Shown: positions 53,025 to 61,026 of the stretch, one piece after another | Layout: each line of letters begins with the position of its first letter | Position numbering within the stretch: the stretch's first letter is position 1 | Assembly (NCBI RefSeq): GCF_002217475.1 | Contig: NZ_MUHH01000042.1 | Location: 29,943-93,942, forward strand | Length of the DNA: 64,000 bases | From: Flavobacterium tructae | GTDB lineage: Bacteria > Bacteroidota > Bacteroidia > Flavobacteriales > Flavobacteriaceae | Direction: 5' to 3' | The notes under the pieces: generated by a model | Database searches by the model: none | The model's input: only the letters and a program-made list of their open reading frames with translations | What the model was told of the DNA's origin: nothing | Made by a program: the position numbers and the translations under genes

Positions 53025-54638
53025 TTATTTTTTATGCGCATTCACTGCAGCAGCCACAAAGTTTACAAAAATCGGATGTGGATTTGCTACTGTACTTTTG
53101 TATTCAGGATGGTATTGTACCCCAATGAAAAACGGATGATTTTCAAGTTCTACAATTTCTACCAAACCTGTATCCGGGTTTACTCCTGAAGCTTTCAAAC
53201 CTGCATTTTGCAATTCGTCAGCATATTTATTATTGTATTCATAACGGTGACGGTGACGCTCTGAAATTGTTTTCTGACCGTAGATTTTATACGCCAGCGT
53301 ATCAGGCTTGATATCACATTTCCACGCTCCTAAACGCATGGTTCCGCCTTTATCTGTCACTGTTTTTTGCTCTTCCATCAAATTCACCACAGGATGAGGC
53401 GTTTTGTCGTTCATCTCAGTAGAATTCGCTTCTTTGTAACCTAGAATATTTCTTGAATATTCGATTACAGACATTTGCATTCCTAAACAAATTCCGAAAA
53501 ACGGAATGTTGTTTTCACGCACATAACGAACGGCTTCGATTTTTCCTTCGATACCTCTTTCTCCAAAACCAGGAGCTACTAAAACTCCATCCAGACCTGC
53601 TAATTTTTCTACAATATTTTCAGCATTAATATGTTCTGAATGTATCGAAATTACATTTACTTTGGTTTCGTTTGCTGCACCTGCGTGTATGAATGCTTCT
53701 AAAATAGATTTGTAACAATCCTGCATTTCTACATATTTTCCAACCAAACCAATATTTACGGTATGCTTTGGATTTTTCAGTCTTTTCAAAAACGTATTCC
53801 AGTTTTTAAGATCCGGAGAAGCTTTTTTAGGCAAATCTAATTTTTTCAAAGCCACTACATCTAATCCTTCTTCAAGCATTAAATTTGGAACTTCGTATAT
53901 TGTTGAAGCATCAATAGACTGAATAACGGCTTCTTTCTTAACATTACAGAACAAAGCCAGCTTCTGACGCAGTTCCTGAGACAATTCATGCTCAGTTCTA
54001 CAAACCAAAATATCTGCTTTGATTCCGCTTTCCATCAATGTTTTTACAGAGTGCTGTGTTGGTTTTGTTTTCAACTCACCCGCTGCAGCTAAATATGGAA
54101 CCAATGTTAAATGAATAACGATTCCGTTATTTTCACCCAATTCCCAAACTAACTGACGAACAGATTCTATATAAGGTAATGATTCGATATCACCAACGGT
54201 TCCACCAATTTCAGTAATGACAATGTCATAATCGCCGGATTTACCCAACAATTGCATTCTGTCTTTGATTTCGTTTGTAATATGAGGAACTACCTGAACT
54301 GTTTTTCCTAAAAACTCTCCTCTTCTTTCTTTTTCAATAACTGAAAGATAAACTCTTCCTGTAGTAACGTTATTGGCCTGAGAAGTAGGAACGTTCAAGA
54401 AACGCTCATAATGACCTAAATCTAAATCTGTTTCAGCACCATCATCTGTTACATAACATTCTCCGTGCTCGTATGGATTCAACGTACCCGGATCCACATT
54501 GATATACGGATCAAATTTCTGAATAGTTGTACGGTATCCTCTTCCTTGTAACAATTTTGCTAAAGATGCCGCGATAATTCCTTTTCCTAATGAAGAAGTC
54601 ACACCGCCTGTAACAAAAATATATTTTGTTTGATTCAT
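53025..54638 (-). CDS. pyrG: CTP synthase
   Basis: The 537-residue enzyme converts UTP to CTP with glutamine and ATP. The N-terminal synthetase domain has GGVTSSLGKGI (11-21) and QKFDPYINVDPGTLNP. The C-terminal class I amidotransferase domain (about 290-537) has PFFGICLGMQM with the nucleophilic Cys and VQYHPEYKS with the catalytic His. Nearby in the window is the dihydroorotase-like gene, but at 50 kb distance and without operon linkage. A minus-strand TACTTTTG box lies at 54677-54684. Confidence 0.97.
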   Translation of the reverse strand: MNQTKYIFVTGGVTSSLGKGIIAASLAKLLQGRGYRTTIQKFDPYINVDPGTLNPYEHGECYVTDDGAETDLDLGHYERFLNVPTSQANNVTTGRVYLSVIEKERRGEFLGKTVQVVPHITNEIKDRMQLLGKSGDYDIVITEIGGTVGDIESLPYIESVRQLVWELGENNGIVIHLTLVPYLAAAGELKTKPTQHSVKTLMESGIKADILVCRTEHELSQELRQKLALFCNVKKEAVIQSIDASTIYEVPNLMLEEGLDVVALKKLDLPKKASPDLKNWNTFLKRLKNPKHTVNIGLVGKYVEMQDCYKSILEAFIHAGAANETKVNVISIHSEHINAENIVEKLAGLDGVLVAPGFGERGIEGKIEAVRYVRENNIPFFGICLGMQMSVIEYSRNILGYKEANSTEMNDKTPHPVVNLMEEQKTVTDKGGTMRLGAWKCDIKPDTLAYKIYGQKTISERHRHRYEYNNKYADELQNAGLKASGVNPDTGLVEIVELENHPFFIGVQYHPEYKSTVANPHPIFVNFVAAAVNAHKK

Positions 54639-54676
54639 TCTGTTGTTGTTTGTATGTAGTTGTGTAAAAAACTTGG

Positions 54677-54684
54677 CAAAAGTA
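54677..54684 (-). promoter_or_regulatory. -7 promoter box of pyrG
   Basis: The minus strand reads TACTTTTG, matching TANNTTTG, 39 bases before the ATG at 54638. Confidence 0.5.
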
Positions 54685-54854
54685 CAAATTTAATTAGACA
54701 ATTTATCAATTCAGGAATGAGATAATTTTTAATTTTTTAAGCACATTTTATTTTAAATACTTTACCAATCAATTATTTTATCAAAATGAATATTTTTTAC
54801 CACTATTAACTAAAAATCCATAAGTAAAACTCAAAAATACAAAGCAATTATTTT

Positions 54855-55244
54855 CTAGTATGGAAGTATCAAATTGTAAAAACAAAAAAGAAAAGAAATT
54901 ACACTTACCGAAATATCAAAGATTAATACGATTTTAAATATGGAAAAAGAAATGATGCCATTGATAAAAAATCTCGCAGTAAGCTGAAACAAAAAGAATC
55001 CAAAGATTTTTATACTAAATGGATTGTAAATAATTGCTTCATGAAAATGAAACCTAAGTAATTCAGAAAAAGCCCTTGTGAGTCCACGGCTTTTACAATA
55101 CATCAACGGCAATCCTTCGCAGGATGAACGCAAACCAAAATTTAAATATGGGAGAAAAAAGCAATAAAAAAAGACAAACATAATTATGACGATCAAAATT
55201 ACGTTTATCTTTTTATAAGAATCAATTCCTTGATAAACCATCAT
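54855..55244 (-). CDS. DUF2752-like small membrane protein, divergent
   Basis: The 129-residue protein has three hydrophobic segments (about 15-35, 70-90 and 100-125). The central block YCKSRGLTRAFSELLRFHFH with EAIIYNPF next matches the DUF2752 pattern CPxCGLTRAF, in which the cysteine pair is invariant in most members. Here the second Cys is Arg and the Pro is Lys, so it has drifted. It starts 12 bases after the DUF4190-like gene, a usual pairing in Bacteroidota. The function is unknown. Confidence 0.75.
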   Translation of the reverse strand: MMVYQGIDSYKKINVILIVIIMFVFFYCFFLPYLNFGLRSSCEGLPLMYCKSRGLTRAFSELLRFHFHEAIIYNPFSIKIFGFFLFQLTARFFINGIISFSIFKIVLIFDISVSVISFLFCFYNLILPY

Positions 55245-55256
55245 TTATACAAGGAA

Positions 55257-55667
55257 TTATTTTACAGTAGTCTCAATTGTAGTAGTATCTACCTGTACTT
55301 TTATATCTAAAGAATCATCTGTTTTTATTTGTTCCACCTCAACAGAATCTAAAGCTCTTTTGATTTCATCTTTATGCTCTAAAGCAAGAGAACCTATTGA
55401 ACCAACAAAAATAGCCACCCAGATAATAACAAAAACTGTTGCTGCAATTCCTAAATATAATCCGGCTTTTGGTAAAGAAGTCGATGCATTTTCTTTTTTT
55501 GCCTGATTTAAAGCAATTGCTCCAAATACAATTGCAAGAATTCCAAATAAAACTGCAATAAAACCAAAGCAAGGAATAAATGCTGCTAATACACCGATAA
55601 TACCAAAAATTAAAGCGATAATACCTAATGACTGACCAGCATTTGAAGAAGGTAAATTATTTTCCAT
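55257..55667 (-). CDS. DUF4190-like small membrane protein
   Basis: The 136-residue protein opens with NNLPSSNAGQSLGIIALIFG. Two hydrophobic segments form a hairpin (about 14-50), followed by a GAIALNQAKKE turn that is typical of DUF4190. A third helix (70-92) follows, then an acidic Thr-rich tail. It is first in a unit with the DUF2752-like gene and has a TATTTTTG box on the minus strand at 55693-55700. The role is unknown; it sits in the inner membrane. Confidence 0.8.
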   Translation of the reverse strand: MENNLPSSNAGQSLGIIALIFGIIGVLAAFIPCFGFIAVLFGILAIVFGAIALNQAKKENASTSLPKAGLYLGIAATVFVIIWVAIFVGSIGSLALEHKDEIKRALDSVEVEQIKTDDSLDIKVQVDTTTIETTVK

Positions 55668-55692
55668 AAAAAATTGTTGTTGTTAGTTCTGA

Positions 55693-55700
55693 CAAAAATA
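55693..55700 (-). promoter_or_regulatory. -7 promoter box of the DUF4190-like gene
   Basis: The minus strand reads TATTTTTG, matching TANNTTTG, 26 bases before the ATG at 55667. Confidence 0.45.
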
Positions 55701-55823
55701 GAAAACGACTTACACAAACTGTAACTAACCTACCTAAGTTATCAACAATTAAATTAACGTACTTTTTCTGTATTTATTAATTTAAAAACATTGATGATTC
55801 TAAAATATCAGCTTATTTCTCAA

Positions 55824-56060
55824 CTACTTAATAGGTTTCGGATATTGTTTTTTGATATTTCGGATCAGTTCTTCCAGTCCATTTAACTTTAATTCGTATA
55901 TAAGTTGCAACTGTTGTCCCAATTCTCCTTTTGGAAACCCTTTGTTTTGATACCAAACGACATAATATTCGGGTAAATCAATTAAAAAATAACCTTCGTA
56001 TTTTCCGAAAGGCATTTTGGTATGGGCTAATTTGATGAGAAGTTTTTTGTCTGATTCCAT
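55824..56060 (-). CDS. DUF3820 family protein (78 aa)
   Basis: The small soluble protein contains AHTKMPFGKYEGYFLIDLPE (about 12-31) and YYVVWYQNKGFPKGELGQQL. These are the marks of DUF3820 (PF12843), related to the putative quorum-sensing-regulated virulence factor domain and to exonuclease-associated modules. Gly, Tyr and Trp positions are conserved. The function is unknown. A long leader hairpin with a T run lies immediately upstream (56078-56123), and an A9 run touches the ATG. Confidence 0.85.
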   Translation of the reverse strand: MESDKKLLIKLAHTKMPFGKYEGYFLIDLPEYYVVWYQNKGFPKGELGQQLQLIYELKLNGLEELIRNIKKQYPKPIK

Positions 56061-56077
56061 TTTTTTTTTAAGAAAAA

Positions 56078-56123
56078 AGAAGCAAGAGGAAAGAATATAG
56101 ACTCATTCTCTTCTCTTGCTTCT
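56078..56123 (-). terminator. Hairpin with T run upstream of the DUF3820 gene
   Basis: Arms 56078-56096 and 56105-56123 pair at 17 of 19 positions (AGAAGCAAGAG at the base). On the minus strand the stem is followed by TTTTTTCTT and then A9 directly before the ATG at 56060. It may stop read-through from the nagB operon or act as an attenuator for the DUF3820 gene. Confidence 0.7.
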
Positions 56124-56360
56124 TGTTGCGCAAAGCTATTATTATTTTTTTTCTTTTGCCACAGATTAAAAAATAGTTTTCAGTCTCAGTTTTTCTGTCT
56201 CGGTTTCAAACTTACTGTCACTGACAGTGTAAACTGCGACTGATAACTAAAACCTTAGAACCTTTTAATATTTTCTTTTGCCACAGATTAGAAGGATTAA
56301 AATGATTTTCTAATCTTTTTATTTTAGCGAAAACGATGTGACTTAAAAAAAATCGCCACA

Positions 56361-56395
56361 AATTCACGAATTATATTTAAACTAATTCGTGAATT
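56361..56395. repeat. 13-bp perfect hairpin AATTCACGAATTA
   Basis: Arms 56361-56373 and 56383-56395 are exact reverse complements with a 9-base loop. Outer words TCGCCAC (56353-56359) and GTGGCGA (56424-56430) extend the symmetry. A related CACAAATTTCACGAATTAG lies upstream of pepD near 38876. Confidence 0.75.
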
Positions 56396-56439
56396 GCTTC
56401 GCCTATTCGCTATCGCTCGGGTCGTGGCGAATATAAAAA

Positions 56440-56479
56440 CTTAGTATCTTAGAATCTTAGTACCTCAGAGCCTTTGAAC
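56440..56479. repeat. Octamer tandem repeat CTTAGNNN
   Basis: Five units with exact period 8 are CTTAGTAT, CTTAGAAT, CTTAGTAC, CTCAGAGC and CTTTGAAC. The array ends 1 base from the nagB stop codon and is the same family as at 41410 and 43662. Confidence 0.8.
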
Positions 56480-56480
56480 T

Positions 56481-58409
56481 TTAGTAATGCCATCTCACAA
56501 AAGCTTCCATCGCGGCATAGGTCGCTAAACCTAATTGTTGGTATAACGCAGCTGTTTCCGCATTTCGGTCTTCGGCTCTTTGCCAAAATTCTCTGGCATC
56601 GGTTCCCTGGAAAACAACACCGTCTTTTTGAGACTGATGCTTGAAGATTCCGTGACGTTTTGCTAAAACCTGATCAGGGCTCATTGGCACAGCCATTTCC
56701 ACTTCGTCAATTCCCCATTCCTGCCATGCTCCACGGTACAGCCACAACCAGCAATCGTCCATAAATGATTTTGGTTTCAGCGCTTTTACTGCTTCAAAAA
56801 TAGCGTCCAGACATACTTTATGTGTTCCGTGTGGATCCGCTAAATCTCCTGCGGCATAAATTTGGTGTGGTTTGATTTTTTCGATTAAATCCATCGTCAA
56901 TTGAATATCTTCTTTTCCGATTGGTTTTTTCTCAATGGTTCCGGTTTCATAGAATGGTAATTCCATAAAATGAATCTGATCATCGGTTAAACCTACAAAA
57001 TGACTGGTTGCTCTCGCCTCTCCTTTTCTGATTAATCCTTTGATGTAACGAACTTCAGGAATATCAATTTCGCTGTTCTTTTTATTGGTTAAGAAAGTTG
57101 CCGCTTTTTGGTAAATATTGTCTGCTTCTTCGCTTTTGATTCCAAATTTTTCATTGTAATCAATTACGAATCTTGCAAAACGCAAAGCTTCATCATCGGC
57201 TACAGCAATATTCCCAGACGTTTGATACGCCACGTGTACTTCATGTCCCTGTTCTTGCAAACGCATAAAAGTTCCACCCATACTGATGATATCATCATCG
57301 GGATGCGGACTAAAAATCAATACTCTCTTCTTAGCCGGTTCCGCTCTTTCCGGACGGTTGGTGTCTTCCGCATTTGGCTTACCACCCGGCCATCCTGTAA
57401 TTGTATTTTGAAGTTTGTTGAATATTTTAATGTTAATATCGTATGCAGGACCTGAATCAGCTAATAAATCGCTCATTCCGTTTTCGATATAATCAGCATC
57501 GGTAAGCATTAAGATTGGTTTTTTAAGCTGAAGTGCTAATCCTAAAACAGCCTTACGAGTCAGTTTATCCGTCCATACTACTTTTTCTACCAACCAAGGC
57601 TTGTTGATTCTGGTAAGTTTTGAAGAAGCTTCTTTGTCTAAAACAAATACCGCATTGTTATGCTCCTGTAAGAAGGAAGCCGGTACACGATTGGTTACTT
57701 CATCTTCTACCGATTTCTTTACAATATTTGATTTTCCTTCTCCCCAAGCCAGTAAAATTACCTGCTTGGCTTCCATAATCTTTTTTACTCCAAGTGTTAT
57801 AGCTGTTCTTGGCGTATTACTCAATCCGAAGAAATCTTTACTTGCCGCAACTCTGGTAATATGGTCTAAAGCCACTAAACGTGTTTTAGAGTTTTGCAAC
57901 GATCCTGATTCGTTGAAACCAATATGTCCGTTACCTCCAATTCCAAGAATCTGCAAATCAATTCCGCCAAGAGCTTCAATCTTTGCCTCATAATCGTGGC
58001 AATAATCTGCGATTTGCTCTTTGGTCAAAAGTCCGTCCGGAACATGGTAATTTTCAGGTAAAATATCGACATGATCAAACAGCAATTCTTTCATAAAACG
58101 AACGTAACTGTTGATTGAATTTGGTTCCATTGGATAATATTCATCCAGGTTAAAACTAATTACATTTTTAAAGCTCAAGCCTTCTTCTTTGTGTAAACGA
58201 ACCAATTCAGCATATAGTCCTTTTGGAGAAGAACCTGTTGCTAATCCTAAAATACAAGGTTTGTTTTCTTTTTGTTTGGATTGAATTAAAGCCGCAATTT
58301 CCTGAGCTACTTCTTTTGATGCATCGCCGGAATTTTCAAAAACGACCGTATTGATGTTTTCGAAACGTTTTTCGAACCCTGTTGCTTTGTCGATTTTACT
58401 TTTTAACAT
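56481..58409 (-). CDS. nagB: NagB-type glucosamine-6-phosphate deaminase fused to a PIG-L deacetylase
   Basis: The protein has 642 residues in two enzymes. Residues 20-270 are NagB: GLATGSSPKGLY (55-66), NLDEYYP with Asp89, and GIGGNGHIGFNE with His162 and Glu167. The position of E. coli Asp141 is Asn160; I believe Asn occurs there in other bacterial deaminases. Residues 360-640 are a PIG-L/LmbE N-deacetylase with PHPDDD (368-373) and DPHGTH (525-530) as zinc ligands. One chain could turn N-acetylglucosamine-6-phosphate into fructose-6-phosphate by deacetylation and deamination, replacing NagA. Two-domain homologues are known in Bacteroides, where the role is only putative. It is the last gene of the sugar operon. 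Confidence 0.9.
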   Translation of the reverse strand: MLKSKIDKATGFEKRFENINTVVFENSGDASKEVAQEIAALIQSKQKENKPCILGLATGSSPKGLYAELVRLHKEEGLSFKNVISFNLDEYYPMEPNSINSYVRFMKELLFDHVDILPENYHVPDGLLTKEQIADYCHDYEAKIEALGGIDLQILGIGGNGHIGFNESGSLQNSKTRLVALDHITRVAASKDFFGLSNTPRTAITLGVKKIMEAKQVILLAWGEGKSNIVKKSVEDEVTNRVPASFLQEHNNAVFVLDKEASSKLTRINKPWLVEKVVWTDKLTRKAVLGLALQLKKPILMLTDADYIENGMSDLLADSGPAYDINIKIFNKLQNTITGWPGGKPNAEDTNRPERAEPAKKRVLIFSPHPDDDIISMGGTFMRLQEQGHEVHVAYQTSGNIAVADDEALRFARFVIDYNEKFGIKSEEADNIYQKAATFLTNKKNSEIDIPEVRYIKGLIRKGEARATSHFVGLTDDQIHFMELPFYETGTIEKKPIGKEDIQLTMDLIEKIKPHQIYAAGDLADPHGTHKVCLDAIFEAVKALKPKSFMDDCWLWLYRGAWQEWGIDEVEMAVPMSPDQVLAKRHGIFKHQSQKDGVVFQGTDAREFWQRAEDRNAETAALYQQLGLATYAAMEAFVRWHY

Positions 58410-58440
58410 GATATAGTTTTTTAATTTTACTCGTTACATC

Positions 58441-59814
58441 TTACCACTTTCGATATTTATGTCCTTTTACTGCGTAAAAAAGGATCATTAAATAGGATGG
58501 CAGCAGCATTAAATAAGCAATCTGATTTCCGCTTTTTGAAACTCCCACGGTACCATTAGTCGTATTTGCTGCATTTATATTTTCTGTGATCATTCCGTAG
58601 AACAAAGGAAAAATTGCTCCTCCGATGATCCCCATGATCAAAATTGCACTTCCAATTTTAGTATAACCTCCCAAATCCTCTAATGCCATCGGCCAGATAG
58701 CCGGCCAGCAAAGCGCGTTGGCCAAGCCTAATAATGCTACTAAAAGTATCACCACCGGTAAGTTTGGAATCCCGGGTAACTGAATCATTATTTTTGGCGA
58801 AATCAATACTATTGCCAACACTAAAATTACTCCCAAAACTCCGGATCCTTTCAAAGCTGTTACTTGTGAAAGATATTTTGGAATTAATGTGATCCCTAAT
58901 ATATACCCTACTACCATTGCCGACATGGTAAAAGAAGTTAGTTTTAAATAAAAATTCCCTTCAGTTCCATATACGCCTAATTGTTTTCCGAATCCTCCAA
59001 TAGAATCTCCGGCCAGGACTTCGGCTGCTAAATACAGCATCAAAGTGATTACTCCTAAAACCAATTGCGGGCGTCTGAAAGCATTTCTAATTTGCTTAAA
59101 AATACTCAGATGTGCTACATTTCCTTCTTCATCCAAATCAATTTCCGGAAGTGGAGACAGTTTTACCAAAAGTGCTAAAACCATTATAATCAATCCCATA
59201 TAAAGATAGGGTCTTTGCAATTGTAATGCAAGTGAATTTAAAGCATTTGTTTTTGAAACGGCGTCTAAAACCGCAATCTTATCTGCTGTAAACTCCTGCA
59301 TGTTAGACAGTACCAATGCCGTTAATATCAATGGCGCTACAAAACCTGCCAGTTTATTGGCGATACCCAGCACACTAATTCTGGCTGCTGCACTTTCTCT
59401 CGGCCCAATTACTACTACATAGGGATTTGAAGCCGTCTGCAAAATTGCCAGACCGGTTCCCATCACAAACAAAGCAATTAAAAACAGTAAAAAGGTTCGG
59501 CTTTCGGCGGCCGGATAAAACATAAATGCTCCGGCTGCAATGATTAATAATCCTAAAGAGATACCATTTTTATACCCTACCTTTTCAATGACCCAGGACG
59601 ATGGAACTGCCATTACAAAATAGGCAATATAAAAAGCAAAAGTTACAAAATAGGCCTGAGAAGAAGACAACTCGCACGCTAATTCAAAAAAAGGAATTAA
59701 AGGTCCGTTTAACCAGGTGACAAATCCCAATATAAAAAACAATGCGGTAAGAATAATCATCGGAATGATTGAACTCCTCTTTTCTATATGTATTGCAGTC
59801 TCAATTTTTGACAT
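58441..59814 (-). CDS. Sugar MFS transporter (GluP/FucP/NagP-like)
   Basis: The 457-residue protein has 12 predicted helices. Early blocks are FFILGFVTWLNGPLIPFFEL (about 22-41) and SSQAYFVTFAFYIAYFVMA, then GTGLAILQTASNPYVVVIGP near 122-141, which is the FucP-type substrate region. LGLANALCWPAIWPMALEDL near 365 is the matching C-terminal region. It imports a hexose or N-acetylhexosamine by proton symport. It begins 31 bases before nagB in the operon. A minus-strand TATATTTG box at 59882-59889 could give an internal promoter for these two genes. Confidence 0.9.
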   Translation of the reverse strand: MSKIETAIHIEKRSSIIPMIILTALFFILGFVTWLNGPLIPFFELACELSSSQAYFVTFAFYIAYFVMAVPSSWVIEKVGYKNGISLGLLIIAAGAFMFYPAAESRTFLLFLIALFVMGTGLAILQTASNPYVVVIGPRESAAARISVLGIANKLAGFVAPLILTALVLSNMQEFTADKIAVLDAVSKTNALNSLALQLQRPYLYMGLIIMVLALLVKLSPLPEIDLDEEGNVAHLSIFKQIRNAFRRPQLVLGVITLMLYLAAEVLAGDSIGGFGKQLGVYGTEGNFYLKLTSFTMSAMVVGYILGITLIPKYLSQVTALKGSGVLGVILVLAIVLISPKIMIQLPGIPNLPVVILLVALLGLANALCWPAIWPMALEDLGGYTKIGSAILIMGIIGGAIFPLFYGMITENINAANTTNGTVGVSKSGNQIAYLMLLPSYLMILFYAVKGHKYRKW

Positions 59815-59881
59815 AATTTTATCGGTTGATAGTTAATAGATTAGTTGTTTGATTCCTCTAAAATAACACCAACACTTTTTG

Positions 59882-59889
59882 CAAATATA
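59882..59889 (-). promoter_or_regulatory. Possible internal promoter of the transporter-nagB pair
   Basis: The minus strand reads TATATTTG, matching TANNTTTG, 68 bases before the transporter start. It lies in the 184-base gap after the nucleotidyltransferase gene. Confidence 0.45.
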
Positions 59890-59998
59890 TCGCAATTTAC
59901 CCGCAATTCAGTGCGTATTTTTTGCAATTTTAAAACAAAAGTAGTCTAATAAGTTATACTTATCTGTAAATTAGATATCAATATTTTGTTAATTTTTC

Positions 59999-60874
59999 CT
60001 AAATACTCCAGTCTAAAACCGGATAATATTGCTTCAAATACTCCTTCACATCAGCAATATCTTCTTTAGCAGTCAGATCAGGAACATGCTCCGAAAACGG
60101 AATACCTATTGTTGTATTTGGATTTTCTTTTACGGCATTTAACAGCACTGTAGGCAGCTCTTTTTCGTCGCGCTCGGGATGAACGGGACAATTCTTCAAA
60201 TGAGTATATAAAGTGCTTCCGTTGAATTTAAAAGCATTCATACTTACTCTGATTTTTCCTTCTACATCTTTATAGTCGGCTAAAACATCGGCTGAAGGTT
60301 TTTCTAAAATATCCAACAACTGATTGTTCTGATCTAATTTAGCAATGGCGAAACGCGAAATCCTTTCGGAAGGAAATTCCAAAGCATCGCGATCGTAAGC
60401 AATAAAAGCATTTGGACTGTTGGTCTCTCTAAGCGCAAGTAAAGCTGCTGCCGAATACAAGTTGTCACTGTTACAAACCGAATACTGCTGTGTGTTTAAT
60501 TCCGGAAACTGTTCTACCGCCTGAAACAAAGCATCGGCAGTACCAAAGGGCTTCACTCTGCCTTCGGGAATGTATTGTACAGCAAATGAAATAGTAAGCC
60601 CATGAAAATCGTTATTAGTATTCTGACTGCCGTAAAACTCTTTAAAAAGCTCTCCCTGCTCACCAATAATAATGTAGATATTTTTATAACCTGCTTTTTT
60701 AGCGTTCAGCAGAAGATAATCCAGTAAAGGCCTCCCGCTTGCTCCAACTCCAATTAACCCTTTACTTCTTTCATTTGCCTGCGCAATTTCTTCCGCAGAT
60801 AAATTGTTTGAAATGGCTTCTTTTTTCATGCGCGAGGATGCTCCACCCGCAAGAATAACTAAATTGTTATGCAT
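59999..60874 (-). CDS. Sugar-phosphate nucleotidyltransferase-like protein
   Basis: The 291-residue protein begins VILAGGASSRMKKEA (about 5-19), the glycine-rich nucleotide loop of NDP-sugar pyrophosphorylases. GASGRPLLDYLLLNAKKAGY (45-64) follows, with a Lys-rich turn. VKPFGTADALFQAVEQF near 116 and YSVCNSDNLYSA near 138 supply base- and metal-binding positions (the usual D-x-D appears as NSDN). It should couple a sugar-1-phosphate with an NTP. The paired GHMP kinase upstream would make that sugar-1-phosphate. The sugar and the nucleotide cannot be read from sequence. Confidence 0.83.
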   Translation of the reverse strand: MHNNLVILAGGASSRMKKEAISNNLSAEEIAQANERSKGLIGVGASGRPLLDYLLLNAKKAGYKNIYIIIGEQGELFKEFYGSQNTNNDFHGLTISFAVQYIPEGRVKPFGTADALFQAVEQFPELNTQQYSVCNSDNLYSAAALLALRETNSPNAFIAYDRDALEFPSERISRFAIAKLDQNNQLLDILEKPSADVLADYKDVEGKIRVSMNAFKFNGSTLYTHLKNCPVHPERDEKELPTVLLNAVKENPNTTIGIPFSEHVPDLTAKEDIADVKEYLKQYYPVLDWSI

Positions 60875-60924
60875 ATTTATATATTTTCATTTTGAATTTC
60901 CTTAAATCTATTAGGTCTGGAATT

Positions 60925-60994
60925 GTTTCAGGTTTCATGTTTCATGTTTCATGTTTCAAGTTTCAAGTTTCAGGTTTCAGGTTTCAGGTTTCAG
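60925..60994. repeat. Heptamer tandem repeat GTTTCAN, 10 units
   Basis: Ten consecutive heptamers with invariant GTTTCA and a variable seventh base (G, T, T, T, A, A, G, G, G, G) fill the 152-base gap between the kinase and nucleotidyltransferase genes. A partial eleventh unit GTTC follows. This is the cleanest array of the family in the window. Confidence 0.92.
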
Positions 60995-61026
60995 GTTCCC
61001 AAAACTCACCTATCACCTCTCACAAC

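Larger units (their letters stand above)
56061..56480. other. Repeat-dense intergenic region (420 bases)
   Basis: No gene is seen. From left to right it holds the leader hairpin at 56078-56123, the word GCCACAGATTA (about 56159), TAGTTTTCAG (56174-56183), a CAGTCTCAGTTT/AAACTGCGACTG inverted repeat (56180-56192 with 56231-56243), a 15-bp palindrome ACTGTCACTGACAGT (56214-56228), a second GCCACAGATTA (about 56280), a 13-bp hairpin (56361-56395) and the octamer array (56440-56479) that runs into the nagB stop codon. Confidence 0.75.

Noticed and set aside
60925..60994. CRISPR-like regular array
   Set aside because: The repeat unit is only 7 bases with no spacers, and no cas genes occur in the window.
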